A DNA stretch of 49,127 nt from Candidatus Aegiribacteria sp. (GCA_013138965.1 WTBT01000039.1:1-49127); one strand, 5' to 3'; positions 26,257 through 34,799 are shown, counted from the stretch's first letter. Made by a program: numbers and translations. Notes: a model not told the origin generated them from the letters alone.

Positions 26257-26284
26257 ATTAAGATTATGGCCCCTTAATCTTAAT
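26257..26284 (-). promoter_or_regulatory. Inverted repeat upstream of fic
   Basis: ATTAAGATTA (26257-26266) and TAATCTTAAT (26275-26284) are perfect complements separated by 8 bases, about 50 bases before the fic start. It is a likely operator, perhaps for the protein's own winged helix. The rest of 26285-26486 shows no gene; a short GCGGC-TTC-GCCGC hairpin lies near 26455. Confidence 0.5.
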
Positions 26285-26486
26285 AAGAATTTCAAGGTAA
26301 CGCAAGTCGCGAGATTATTCAGGCAGTAATCATCCTGTGTACTGTCCCAAGATAACTCGACCCAATCAGGTTTTGGACCTTCTCCCTCTCACTTTACCAT
26401 ACTGAACTTGTTTGAATCCCCTGATCCACATTCTGCTTGTCGCGCAATTGGCTGAGCGGCGAAGCCGCTGTCCTGCCTGCAAGCCG

Positions 26487-27464
26487 TTAGGTTTTGTCGC
26501 CATTTTCCAAAGTTATTACGATTTTCCCTCGGGCATGTCCTTCTCCAAGATACCGAAGCGCTTCAGCAGCCTCACTTAACGGATACCGTCGATCAATAAC
26601 GGATTTTACTTTACCTGCTTCAAAAAGTTCTTTTATAGAAACCAGGTCGTTTTGGCTTTGTTTTGCTCTTACGCCTCCCATTTTCCTGCCGCCGGTTTCT
26701 GACATCATTGAACCCATGAGCATGGACTGGAAGATTTGAGCCATGGTACCTCCGGCCATCACATAAATGCCCTTGGGAGTCAATGCGCGCTTATAATCTG
26801 AAAGCGAATGATAGCCGTTTGCCGCAAAAACAAGATCGTACTGCTGACCATTTTTGGTGAAATCCTCTTTAGTGTAATCAATAACATGGTCTGCCCCAAT
26901 CGAGCGTGCCTGCCCCAAATTCCTCGTGCTGCACACGGCTGTGACTTCGGTGTCAAACGATTTGGCAATCTGAACCGCAAAAGTCCCCACCCCACCTGAT
27001 GCCCCATTGATCAAAACCTTTTGCCCCGCCTGGATATACCCCTCATCGCGCAGGCCCTGCAGGGCAGTGATCGCCGCCATAGGTATCGCTGCTGCTTCAT
27101 CGAACGAAGTATTGACCGGCTTCAACCACAATGCGCTTTCAGGCGCACTTGCATACTCAGCAAAACCGCCCTTTACCATCCCAAACACCTCATCTCCCGG
27201 CTGAAACTGCTTGACGTTTCTGCCAACCGTTTCAATCCGCCCCGCCACATCCACACCGAGTCTCGAGTCTTTGGGTTTGAGCAGCCCCCCGCCCATCAGG
27301 CGAATCAAGAATATGTCAGCGGTCAGGAAATGCCAGTCATATGCATTTACGGATGCCGCACGAATTTTTATCAAAACTTCATCATCTTTAGGCGTTGGTT
27401 GTTCTACATCCTTGAGCTGAAGAACATCCGGTGATCCGTATTTTGTGTACACAATTGCTTTCAT
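26487..27464 (-). CDS. NAD(P)H-dependent quinone oxidoreductase/alcohol dehydrogenase, MDR family, zinc-free
   Basis: A 325-residue medium-chain dehydrogenase/reductase. N-terminal GroES-like domain (1-125) with KIRAASVNAYDW, then a Rossmann domain with INGASGGVGTFAVQIAK at about 148-164. Structural zinc cysteines are missing, as in quinone-oxidoreductase and reticulon-4-interacting-like members, which reduce quinones or enones with NADPH. ATG 27464 has AGGAGG upstream. Its substrate is not evident. It lies inside the island and was probably acquired. Confidence 0.85.
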   Translation of the reverse strand: MKAIVYTKYGSPDVLQLKDVEQPTPKDDEVLIKIRAASVNAYDWHFLTADIFLIRLMGGGLLKPKDSRLGVDVAGRIETVGRNVKQFQPGDEVFGMVKGGFAEYASAPESALWLKPVNTSFDEAAAIPMAAITALQGLRDEGYIQAGQKVLINGASGGVGTFAVQIAKSFDTEVTAVCSTRNLGQARSIGADHVIDYTKEDFTKNGQQYDLVFAANGYHSLSDYKRALTPKGIYVMAGGTMAQIFQSMLMGSMMSETGGRKMGGVRAKQSQNDLVSIKELFEAGKVKSVIDRRYPLSEAAEALRYLGEGHARGKIVITLENGDKT

Positions 27465-27566
27465 AGTATTCCTCCTGGGTCGCAAAAACATCCTGAATAA
27501 CCTGCACAAGTATCAGCCAAGCCCTTACCAAGCGTTTGTGGCAGGTTCATTCAGTGGTTAGAGCCT

Positions 27567-28508
27567 CTATTTTCCTTCATTGCGATAAGCTCTAAAGGAA
27601 AGGTGTTCCTCAAGAATTCTGTAAGACCTTTTCAGAGAATCACGCAATCCGTTCACTATTTCTTCTGGAATTGCCTTGCCATTCTTAACTAATTTACGGA
27701 GATGAAGAATCTCACTCTCAAATCCCCTCAGAAAAGAGGCAATCTCGGATTCCTGATTCAAGAATTCATCACGGATTTCAATTGCTGTTCGAAGATCCAA
27801 AACAATGGGCTTTATCACTGAGTAGATAATCTGCATTGATTCGCCGTTTGTGAAGTCCAGATCTTCTGTTTCGGAGAAATAGAACTCCAGAGCATCGTTA
27901 CTTCTTTTGAATACATCTTGCAGTAGCGGTGAGTCAGGTTCTTGGGGTGTGCAAGGAGACAGTACACCAATAAGAGGTACAAATCCCTCTTCGCCGGATG
28001 CCGCAATCACCAATTCCTCTTCTGTGAAGTCCAGGGCAACGATTTCTTCAACATCAAAGTAGCTGTAGTCTGTTGCTCGATCCAGTCGACAATCTGGATC
28101 AAGTCCTATGAAACAAGATTCTCTGAGTTCGGTAATTACTATGGCATGTCTGCCTGGCAGATTGTCCGGCCGTTTAAGATTCGTAATTAAGGCATCTCCA
28201 TTGCGCAATGTTTCTCTTGCCAGGGCAATGTACTCAGCGATTGTCGGAGTTCTCCTGCTATTTAGATGAAAGCCAAATCTTCCTAGCACAGGATTAACGG
28301 TTCCGTCCGCCTGTACAAGCATACCCGCAGAAAGCCTTTTCTCTTCTGGATGGAGCCGCAGTTGATATGGAATATGAGATGCTCCAACAAGATCTAGAGC
28401 GGTTGTTTCAACTCCGTGTGTGGCGAGAAGCATTGAGAAACAATCCCAAGCACAGGAGTTGTTGTATTTCTGCTGTTTCCAGATTTCAGCTCGATTTTTC
28501 GGTTTCAT
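27567..28508 (-). CDS. C39-peptidase-like protein of unknown role
   Basis: A 313-residue protein. Residues 1-165 look like a papain-fold C39-type domain: KYNNSCAWDCFSMLLATHG (14-32) would hold the Gln/Cys pair, PGRHAIVI (about 119-126) the His, and LDPD (about 135-138) the Asp. The C-terminal half (about 190-313) is charged and helical, probably coiled coil. C39 domains cleave double-glycine leaders of bacteriocins, or act as BtrH-like acyltransferases. No transporter or precursor peptide gene is adjacent. Stop and start are well defined, but I see no strong ribosome site. Confidence 0.5.
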   Translation of the reverse strand: MKPKNRAEIWKQQKYNNSCAWDCFSMLLATHGVETTALDLVGASHIPYQLRLHPEEKRLSAGMLVQADGTVNPVLGRFGFHLNSRRTPTIAEYIALARETLRNGDALITNLKRPDNLPGRHAIVITELRESCFIGLDPDCRLDRATDYSYFDVEEIVALDFTEEELVIAASGEEGFVPLIGVLSPCTPQEPDSPLLQDVFKRSNDALEFYFSETEDLDFTNGESMQIIYSVIKPIVLDLRTAIEIRDEFLNQESEIASFLRGFESEILHLRKLVKNGKAIPEEIVNGLRDSLKRSYRILEEHLSFRAYRNEGK

Positions 28509-28872
28509 TTTTCCTTAGCTCTAATAATAATTATGTTGCAGTTACATATCCAGAGTGGCTTTGGCAGCCAACGTAATCTTTTGAGTATAAGATCGAATCA
28601 AATCAGCGTGAATCCGTCATATATATCACATTCCGAACATTGGCGGATTTGTAATGGCTGTTCGGGTAGACATATCTTCCCCCGTTTGAGTGACAGTTAT
28701 TCGAATAAGATATTCTGCGAAAACCAATCCAGGAGGTCGAGTTGAAAAGATCATGATTCTCAGAGACACAGATAGTAGCAATTCTTGCGGAAGCAGATGC
28801 AGCCTTTTACTTTCGATTGAACGGGGAATTCTCTAGCAGGGACATCTATCCGGAAGCAATAACAGTCAGCAC
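28509..28872. other. Non-coding stretch, nothing recognised
   Basis: A 364-base AT-rich spacer between divergent genes. An AGGAGG followed by TTG near 28733-28742 looks like a start signal, but the frame closes after four codons. No RNA gene, terminator or known repeat is seen. Confidence 0.4.
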
Positions 28873-28880
28873 TTGACAAG

Positions 28881-28920
28881 TGTCCCTAAATTGAGGACAT
28901 TTGTCCCCAGATTGGGGACA
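28881..28920 (+). promoter_or_regulatory. Two tandem palindromic operators before the MNT gene
   Basis: TGTCCCTAAATTGAGGACA (28881-28899) and TGTCCCCAGATTGGGGACA (28902-28920) are 19-base palindromes repeated with a 21-base period, ending 3 bases before ATG 28924. They are also in frame with the gene and would encode heptads TSVPKLR and TFVPRLG if translation began at TTG 28873. A TTGACA at 28873 precedes them. They likely bind the HTH domain of the downstream protein. Confidence 0.65.
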
Positions 28921-28923
28921 ACT

Positions 28924-29508
28924 ATGCTTGATGTACTTTTTTCAAAAACCAGGAGAAATATCCTGGTGCTATTCTTCACTCATCCTGACACAGGATACCA
29001 TATTCGAGAAGTTGTTAGATGTATTCAAGGGGGTAGAGGTGCGGTTGTCAGGGAGTTGAATGCTCTTGCGGAAGCAGGAATCCTGTTTCGAAAAAGCAAA
29101 GGAAATCTGGTTATCTACCAGGCTAATCGAGACTGTCCAGTATTCCAGGAAATTCATAACCTTATAGTAAAAACTGGCGGTATTGCTGATGTGATTCGAT
29201 CCACTCTATCGAATCTCGATGGTATTTCATATTGTTTTATTTTCGGTAGCACTTCCAGAGGAGAGTTAGATCATATAAGCGATGTTGATGTCTTCGTTAT
29301 CGGAGAAGTTACATTTACTGAAGTATCGAAAGCCCTTCACTCTGCTCAGACAACTCTTGGTAGAAATATTTCTCCGGTTGTTTATTCCGATAACGAATTC
29401 TCCCTGAAAGTTTCTCAGAGGAATCACTTCATTATGAATGTGCTGAACAAACCGATAATAATGTTGATTGGAGGTGAGGATGACCTTAGAGCAATGGGTT
29501 CAGAATAA
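28924..29508 (+). CDS. HTH-MNT nucleotidyltransferase, antitoxin-type
   Basis: A 194-residue protein with an ArsR-like winged helix (about 1-80, with the GGRGAVVRELNALAEAGIL recognition region) and a minimal nucleotidyltransferase domain (about 90-190). The catalytic GS...SDVD motif is in FGSTSRGELDHISDVDVFV. MNT proteins paired with HEPN toxins act as antitoxins, in known cases by adding nucleotides to the toxin. Start ATG 28924 behind GGGGA; TTG 28873 would add 17 residues read through the operator repeats. It overlaps the HEPN gene by 29 bases. Confidence 0.8.
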   Translation: MLDVLFSKTRRNILVLFFTHPDTGYHIREVVRCIQGGRGAVVRELNALAEAGILFRKSKGNLVIYQANRDCPVFQEIHNLIVKTGGIADVIRSTLSNLDGISYCFIFGSTSRGELDHISDVDVFVIGEVTFTEVSKALHSAQTTLGRNISPVVYSDNEFSLKVSQRNHFIMNVLNKPIIMLIGGEDDLRAMGSE

Positions 29509-29926
29509 TCTGGATGATCTGAATTCAGAGAGGGCGGATCCATCTGCGATTAAGGAGTTGATTTCCGTTGCAGAACGTGAAATTACTGATGCAAAATCAG
29601 TTTTTTCAGCAGAGGGAAAACTCACTCATGCATATATGGCTTGCTTGAGCATAGGAAGAGCTGCACTAGCGGTGTGTGGGTATCGAATAAGAGGAGGCGC
29701 TAAGAGTCACCACTACAAAGGGATTGCATCACTTGAATACACCGTTGGCCTCTCATCAGAAGAAGTGAGTGAAATTCAGGATTATCGACAGGCTAGACAT
29801 CAATCAATTTATGATTTCGCAAGCGTGGTATCTGAAAGCAAAGCAGATTGTGCACTCAAAACCGCAGAATCATTACTGAAAAAATTCCGGGAATGGATGA
29901 AGGCAAATCACCCTGAATTGACCTGA
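29480..29926 (+). CDS. HEPN-domain protein, probable toxin partner
   Basis: A 148-residue all-helical protein. The motif RQARHQSIYD near residue 112 resembles the RxxxH/Y signature of HEPN RNases of the SAV_6107 kind rather than canonical RX4HXY. Overlap with the MNT gene and the strong GGAGGTGAGG site support ATG 29480. Such proteins usually cleave RNA and are held in check by the MNT partner; activity is inferred from family and context. Confidence 0.65.
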   Translation: MTLEQWVQNNLDDLNSERADPSAIKELISVAEREITDAKSVFSAEGKLTHAYMACLSIGRAALAVCGYRIRGGAKSHHYKGIASLEYTVGLSSEEVSEIQDYRQARHQSIYDFASVVSESKADCALKTAESLLKKFREWMKANHPELT

Positions 29927-30013
29927 TTGATACTGGAGACAGAGTTTCCGAGTAGCTTCAGATCAGGCAACCATTATAAATATCCTTGAATTCCTTGATC
30001 CATATTAGGATTT

Positions 30014-30080
30014 GGTTCAAACGAAGCTCGATCCCCGCTACCATAGAGAATCCGGCTCAATGGCCGGGTTTTTCTTTCTT
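30014..30080 (+). repeat. Partial copy of tRNA 3' end and terminator (attR-like)
   Basis: GGTTCAAA (30014-30021) and TCCCCGCTACCA (30032-30043) repeat the T arm and acceptor end of the initiator tRNA with 5 extra bases between. Then AATCCGG (30049-30055) pairs with CCGGGTT (30064-30070), followed by TTTCTTTCTT, a good terminator. There is no tRNA body. From 30081 to 30380 I see no supported gene. Confidence 0.65.
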
Positions 30081-30380
30081 GACTTCCGGGAGAGCAACGA
30101 CTCTTTCTTGCCAATGCGCAGAAGTGGCGGGTGATTTATACTCCGGAGGGCTTGAGAGCCAGCATGCAGGGATGGCATTCTCCTGGGCAGAACATATAGG
30201 TCCCGCTTCACTCTGCAAAGGTTTTCATGAGGCCTTTTCAAGTTTTTGGTCAGGGCAATCTTCCTGCTGTTGATGAGGGTCTGGAGTTGATCTGGTAGGT
30301 TTCTTATGGCGGCTGTTGCAGGTGTAATTATTACCAGTGGTTGGTTAAAGAACACCTCGGATATAGTGGTACTTCACGGA

Positions 30381-31610
30381 TTAGATCCTGAAAAGTATCT
30401 TTTCGCTGCTGAACATCCTCAGGGTCAGATATATCAGAATCGCTGCGAATACGATACTGGATAGAGACGCAGTTATGATGCTGCTCCAGCTCGCACCCTG
30501 CATGAATATTTCCTTGAGAACAAGCAGAGAATTGAAGATGGGAGTTGAAAGCATCCACTTCGGGGCTACATCTCCGGTCTGCATGGTTGCCATTCCCATT
30601 ATCATGACCACGAAGTAAACAGGCATGATCATACCCTGGCCTTCTTTTGTATTCCTCGCGAAAGTTGATACGATGAGAACCATGCTGGCCACAAGAACAG
30701 CCAGAGGGATAATAACGATAGCGAACTGGAGGATATGCATCGTGCTCATGCTGTAGCTCGAGATAGCGGCACCCGACGCACCGAACATTCCCATGAAATA
30801 CCTTGAACCGATGATAAGTCCGATCACCGAACTTGCAGCTCCGACAATTGCTGCTATCATCACGGACATCATCTTGCCGATAACGATCGAAAGCCTGCCT
30901 ACCTGATTCACCAGAGTCACAGCCAGAGTTCCCCTCTCCTTCTCACCGGCAACCGTATCAAGCCCTACTTTCATTGAATTTACAAAGAGGTAGATAATTA
31001 TGAAGAAGGGAAGGAGAATACTGATTATCTTCCCGATTACACTGCCTTCCTTAGCGAGATCGTACTTCATCGGAACTTCGTTTATAGTGAATACGGTGAG
31101 CATCTCCTCCGAGAGGTCTCGCTCCAGGATCCTCTCTCTGACTATATCTCCGTTGAGTGAATTCATGACGTCGTTAACTCTGCTATAGGCATGTTGTGAA
31201 TAATCTGCAGTGGAATTGAAATAGACAGCGATATCGAAAGTACTGCACCCTGTCAGGCTTTCATGAAAATTATCCGGCATTACCAGAAGGAGTTCCTTAT
31301 CCTTTTCGGTTATAGCCAGTTTTACGGCATCAACCTCGCTTAACTGCACAATCTCAAGTTCAGTATTGATCGTTGAGATCGCTTCAATGAACGGACCCAT
31401 GACATCCTCGTTACCGACTCCTTCGTAAATGCAGATTGTCGATCTGAATGAACTTATATCAGAATCCCTGGACGAACCCATTTTTGCCATTACCGAGTAC
31501 ATCACGGGGAGCATGAGAAGAGGCAGGAGAACCAGCATAGCCACCATTCGCCTGTCGGTAAAGATTCGTCTGAGTTCTTTTTTCAGAATGATAATGCTGT
31601 CACTGAGCAT
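30381..31610 (-). CDS. ABC-2 family exporter permease, NatB-like
   Basis: A 409-residue membrane protein. One helix lies near the N-terminus (about 21-41), then a large extracytoplasmic domain (about 45-190), then five helices (about 195-400). This is the ABC2_membrane_3/NatB layout used for Na+ or drug export and for some ABC-type envelope systems. The substrate is unknown. It overlaps its ATPase gene by 11 bases. Confidence 0.85.
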   Translation of the reverse strand: MLSDSIIILKKELRRIFTDRRMVAMLVLLPLLMLPVMYSVMAKMGSSRDSDISSFRSTICIYEGVGNEDVMGPFIEAISTINTELEIVQLSEVDAVKLAITEKDKELLLVMPDNFHESLTGCSTFDIAVYFNSTADYSQHAYSRVNDVMNSLNGDIVRERILERDLSEEMLTVFTINEVPMKYDLAKEGSVIGKIISILLPFFIIIYLFVNSMKVGLDTVAGEKERGTLAVTLVNQVGRLSIVIGKMMSVMIAAIVGAASSVIGLIIGSRYFMGMFGASGAAISSYSMSTMHILQFAIVIIPLAVLVASMVLIVSTFARNTKEGQGMIMPVYFVVMIMGMATMQTGDVAPKWMLSTPIFNSLLVLKEIFMQGASWSSIITASLSSIVFAAILIYLTLRMFSSEKILFRI

Positions 31611-32376
31611 GGTTCACTTCCCCCTCTGGATCTGGAAGGATGTAACCGAAGAATACATCCTCAAGACTGTCCGAGGAATTGTTATCAAGTATATTTTCAA
31701 GTGAACCAATCTCTTTCATCTCACCCTCAACCAGTATCCCGAATCTGTCACAGATCTTTTCCGCTACGTTCATAATGTGGGTGGATATTACAATCGTCTT
31801 TCCAGCCTGCGCATACTTCTTGAGGAAATCGGTCACGGATTTTGATGTGATCACATCGAGGCCGTTGGTCGGCTCATCGAATATGATTACTTCAGGATCG
31901 TGGATAAGGCTTATGGCGATGGCCGTCTTCTGCTTCATACCCGTGGAAAGCTTATCTATCTTCTTATAGATGAAATCCGACATCTGCAGTTCGTTGAACA
32001 GGTATTCTTTCCGTAACTGTATTTCCTTCTTGTTCATCTTGTTGAGAGCGCCGAAATAATCCATCATGTAATCGGGAGTGAAAAACCCGTCGAGTTTCAT
32101 ATCCGAAGTAAGGAAACCTATCCTGGACCTTATGGCTTTCTCATCATCCAGCACATTGTAACGGTCTATGAATACGTTTCCGCTTGTGGGTTTTATCAGG
32201 GTGGATATGCATCTCAGAGTTGTGGTCTTTCCGGCTCCGTTAGGTCCGAGAAGTCCGAAGATCTCACCCGGGCTGCATTCAAAGGAGACATCCTTGACTG
32301 CTTCAACGGTCTCCGTGATGTTCTTTTTCCTGTTCTTGTATACTTTGCGAAGATTTTCAACCCTTAGCAATTCCAT
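31600..32376 (-). CDS. ABC transporter ATPase, NatA-like
   Basis: A 258-residue ATPase with Walker A GPNGAGKTT (about 44-52), signature LSTGMKQK (about 143-150), Walker B VIIFDEPTNGLD and the H-loop STH. It drives the permease encoded just downstream. The pair forms a two-gene operon on the minus strand. Confidence 0.9.
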   Translation of the reverse strand: MELLRVENLRKVYKNRKKNITETVEAVKDVSFECSPGEIFGLLGPNGAGKTTTLRCISTLIKPTSGNVFIDRYNVLDDEKAIRSRIGFLTSDMKLDGFFTPDYMMDYFGALNKMNKKEIQLRKEYLFNELQMSDFIYKKIDKLSTGMKQKTAIAISLIHDPEVIIFDEPTNGLDVITSKSVTDFLKKYAQAGKTIVISTHIMNVAEKICDRFGILVEGEMKEIGSLENILDNNSSDSLEDVFFGYILPDPEGEVNHAQ

Positions 32377-32422
32377 CTCCTTTATCAGTTACATGCATAA
32401 TTCGAATGGCAAAACATAACAA

Positions 32423-32446
32423 ATTAATTAGGGACGGAGGTTTTTT
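32423..32446 (+). repeat. Left end of the RAYT element
   Basis: TAATTAGGGACGGAGGTTTT and a few more T's here are the reverse complement of 36932-36954, the right edge of a REP-like copy. It marks the outer boundary of the REP/RAYT unit, about 110 bases before the transposase gene. Confidence 0.65.
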
Positions 32447-32498
32447 ATATTCTAATAACAATTAATTGCACCTTCGATAGGGCGATAATGCGGGAGGC

Positions 32499-32535
32499 TT
32501 GACAATTCAATCATAATTACTATACATATGTTTAC
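32499..32535 (+). promoter_or_regulatory. RAYT promoter with candidate SOS box
   Basis: TTGACA (32499-32504), 16-base spacer, TATACA (32521-32526). The palindrome CTATACATATGTTTAC (32520-32535) covers the -10 and is identical to the 16-mer in the lexA promoter. With this promoter the transcript would start about 32533, only a few bases before ATG 32537, so the message would be almost leaderless. Confidence 0.65.
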
Positions 32536-32536
32536 T

Positions 32537-33253
32537 ATGGCAAGAACAGCAAGAGTAGTCGTTCCAGGTTTACCTCATCACGTTGTCCAACGGGGAAATA
32601 GAAACCAGACTGTGTTCTTCTCTAATTCGGACAGACTCAGATACCTCAACCTTCTCAGAAAGGCTTCATTTGAGTTCGATGTTACTTTCCTTTCCTACTG
32701 TCTTATGGATAATCATGTTCATCTGATTGCAATTCCCGAAAAAGAGGATTCGCTCTCACTTTGCTTCAGAAAGGCTCATTCAATCTATTCCAGGTATGTC
32801 AATTCGCAGTTCGACTGGCGTGGCCATCTGTGGCAGAACCGATTCCACTCAAGCCCACTGGGGCCTTCATACCTCTACAATGCCATTCGTTACGTCGAGC
32901 AGAATCCTGTGCGCGCCGGGATAGTTAGAAATACTTGGGATTACAATTGGTCCAGCGCTGCATTTCACACAGGTGACAGGGATTCTGATCTGCTGGTCGA
33001 CAGAAATACAAAATTGGACAAATTCATAGAAGACTGGCGGGAATATTTATCAATAGATCTTGGTACTGTGCAAGTTCTTAAAATGCGTAAAGCTGCAAAA
33101 AGAAACAGACCAGCTGGAAGACACTGGTTTCTTAAAAGAATGGAAAACATTCTTGGAATTCAGGCAGAGCCATTGAAACGAGGCCGTCCCCTGAATGACA
33201 CAGAGGCTTATTATTCGCTATCAACGAATAAAATACCTCCGATTCCGGACTAA
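32537..33253 (+). CDS. REP-associated tyrosine transposase (IS200/Y1 type)
   Basis: A 238-residue RAYT. It begins MARTARVVVPGLPHHVVQRG, the canonical family start, with the HUH pair within MDNHVHLI (about 54-61), the WQNRFHS segment, and the catalytic Tyr most likely in AIRYVEQNPVRAG (about 115-127). RAYTs mobilise REP hairpins. Hairpins of matching type are at its own 3' end (33204-33238, inside the coding region) and at 36908-36946. An ATG at 32528 would add three residues but lies within the palindrome. Confidence 0.88.
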   Translation: MARTARVVVPGLPHHVVQRGNRNQTVFFSNSDRLRYLNLLRKASFEFDVTFLSYCLMDNHVHLIAIPEKEDSLSLCFRKAHSIYSRYVNSQFDWRGHLWQNRFHSSPLGPSYLYNAIRYVEQNPVRAGIVRNTWDYNWSSAAFHTGDRDSDLLVDRNTKLDKFIEDWREYLSIDLGTVQVLKMRKAAKRNRPAGRHWFLKRMENILGIQAEPLKRGRPLNDTEAYYSLSTNKIPPIPD

Positions 33254-33296
33254 AACTAACTGTATGGCCGTAGATACCTGCAGTCAAACATCGTTG
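33204..33296 (+). repeat. REP-like hairpin and repeat A after the RAYT
   Basis: AGGCTTATTATTCG (33204-33217) and CGAATAAAATACCT (33225-33238) form an imperfect hairpin with loop CTATCAA. Then from 33237 CTCCGATTCC, ACTAAAACTAAC and CAAACATCGTTG form repeat A, shared with 34733-34793 and 36601-36662. Repeat A runs into the last codons of the convergent Ste24 gene. Confidence 0.7.
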
Positions 33297-34525
33297 TCAT
33301 TTATAGCTTCCAGTCGATTGAGTAAGGTTGGATGTGAATAATTGAAGAATACATACAGGGGGTGTGGAGTTAGATTGCTTAGATTATTAACATACAGTTT
33401 TTTCAGAGCATCACACGTATGCACATGATCATAGTGAACAGCTGCAAATTCATCTGCCTGATACTCATTCTTTCTAGTAACGGCATTTATAATCACCCCG
33501 AACACCGTTGAAACCGGAGAATACAGAATTCCAAAAACGAGAAGTCCTATATGGAATGCCGGTTTACTAATTCCAAGTGCAAGGGAAAGCAATGGACTAT
33601 CGATGAACAAAGACAGCAAAAACAACATGAAGCCAGTCTGTATAACTGACAGACCAATACCGATCAGAGTGTGATTCTTCTTGTAGTGCCCTACTTCATG
33701 AGCCAGTACTGCTACAATTTCCTCGTCTGAGAGGTCATTGATCAGCGTATCATACAATACAATACGTTTCCTGGATCCAAAACCAGTAAAATACGCATCC
33801 GACTTTGTTGACCTTTTAGAACTATTAATAACGTAGATATTATCCAGTTTAAAATCAGCTTCCCTACTGAACGCTTCTATCTTACTCCTTAACTCTCCTT
33901 CCTCTAGTGGAGTTTGTTTATTGAATAAGGGTACGATCAGATTCGAGTAGAACAATGCCATAAAAATCATGATGAAACTTATTGCGCCCCAGGCGTAAAG
34001 CCAGAAATACTCGCCAGCCCAGATAAAGAACCAGATAACCAGAGCCAGAACGCCTCCTCCAAGAACAGCACCCAGTAGCCAGCCTTTCAGGATATCCAGA
34101 ACAAATGTCTTACTTGTTGTTTTATTAAATCCAAATCGCTCTTCAATATAAAAAGTCCGATAGTATTTGAAGGGAATTCCCAGTATACTGCTTGCGAACA
34201 TCAGAATTCCAAAAAATATCAATGCCTGAAGAATAGGCTGATGTACAGAGGAGACTGCATAAGTATTAACAAATGCAAAACCGTTAAGTAAGAACATAAG
34301 CAACATAGTCACCAGACTAAATGTACTTGCTACCTGCCTGAACTTGAATTTCACTCTCTCATAATTCTGCTGTTTGCTGTATTTCTCCTGATCATATATT
34401 CCCTGGAGAGATTCAGGCAGACTATCACTCCATCTGCTTCTGTTAAGAATATCCAGAAACCTTTCCAGCAGAAAATCAAACAGAATTACCCCGATAATGA
34501 TGTATAGCAATGTCTGTGCTGTCAT
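33284..34525 (-). CDS. CAAX prenyl protease 1-like metallopeptidase (Ste24/M48A)
   Basis: A 413-residue integral membrane peptidase with about seven helices. Zinc site HEVGH (276-280), third ligand Glu354 in NEYQADEFA. This is the full Ste24 length, with the conserved N-terminal helices (FKYYRTFYIEERFGFN at about 119-134), not the short HtpX form. In bacteria such proteases are thought to clear misfolded membrane proteins. The last codons (AINDNDV) are encoded by repeat A, so the 3' end was probably replaced when the repeat landed. It starts at ATG 34525. Confidence 0.9.
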   Translation of the reverse strand: MTAQTLLYIIIGVILFDFLLERFLDILNRSRWSDSLPESLQGIYDQEKYSKQQNYERVKFKFRQVASTFSLVTMLLMFLLNGFAFVNTYAVSSVHQPILQALIFFGILMFASSILGIPFKYYRTFYIEERFGFNKTTSKTFVLDILKGWLLGAVLGGGVLALVIWFFIWAGEYFWLYAWGAISFIMIFMALFYSNLIVPLFNKQTPLEEGELRSKIEAFSREADFKLDNIYVINSSKRSTKSDAYFTGFGSRKRIVLYDTLINDLSDEEIVAVLAHEVGHYKKNHTLIGIGLSVIQTGFMLFLLSLFIDSPLLSLALGISKPAFHIGLLVFGILYSPVSTVFGVIINAVTRKNEYQADEFAAVHYDHVHTCDALKKLYVNNLSNLTPHPLYVFFNYSHPTLLNRLEAINDNDV

Positions 34526-34672
34526 CTCACTAATACACTCCTATCTATTATTGAGTTTTACCGGTCACAAATCCCTCTGGGAATAGTTCTGCATGAACCT
34601 TACCAAGTTGAGCTTAAACTATACCGGAATCCTGCATTTTCACTTTCGAAAATGTGACAGATTAACAATAGC

Positions 34673-34798
34673 ACAATGGTTTCTCGGCGATCCCTTGATT
34701 TACTCGAAAAAATCATTCGTCCCAATAAACCTCCGATTCCAGACTAAAACTAACCATATGGACTGAAACACCTGCAGTCAAACATCGTTGCTGACAAA
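34673..34798 (+). repeat. Repeat B (RAYT-associated)
   Basis: About 126 bases nearly identical to 36541-36666: starts ACAATGGTTTCTC, passes ATTCGTCCCAATAA and ACTAAAACTAACCATATGG, ends CAAACATCGTTGCT. Its last 60 bases also match repeat A at 33237. It abuts the truncated EamA fragment. The spacer from 34526 to 34672 shows nothing else. Confidence 0.75.
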
Positions 34799-34799
34799 G

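Noticed and set aside
26440..26495. Integron attC-like site at the end of the MDR gene (stop TAA within ACCTAAC, a GC hairpin after it)
   Set aside because: The RYYYAAC half is present, but no GTTRRRY partner with matching inner arms is found on the other side, and there is no integrase or cassette array.
30038..30355. 105-codon minus-strand frame upstream of the ABC permease
   Set aside because: No family similarity that I recognise, no ribosome site, and it runs through the terminator hairpin at 30049-30070.
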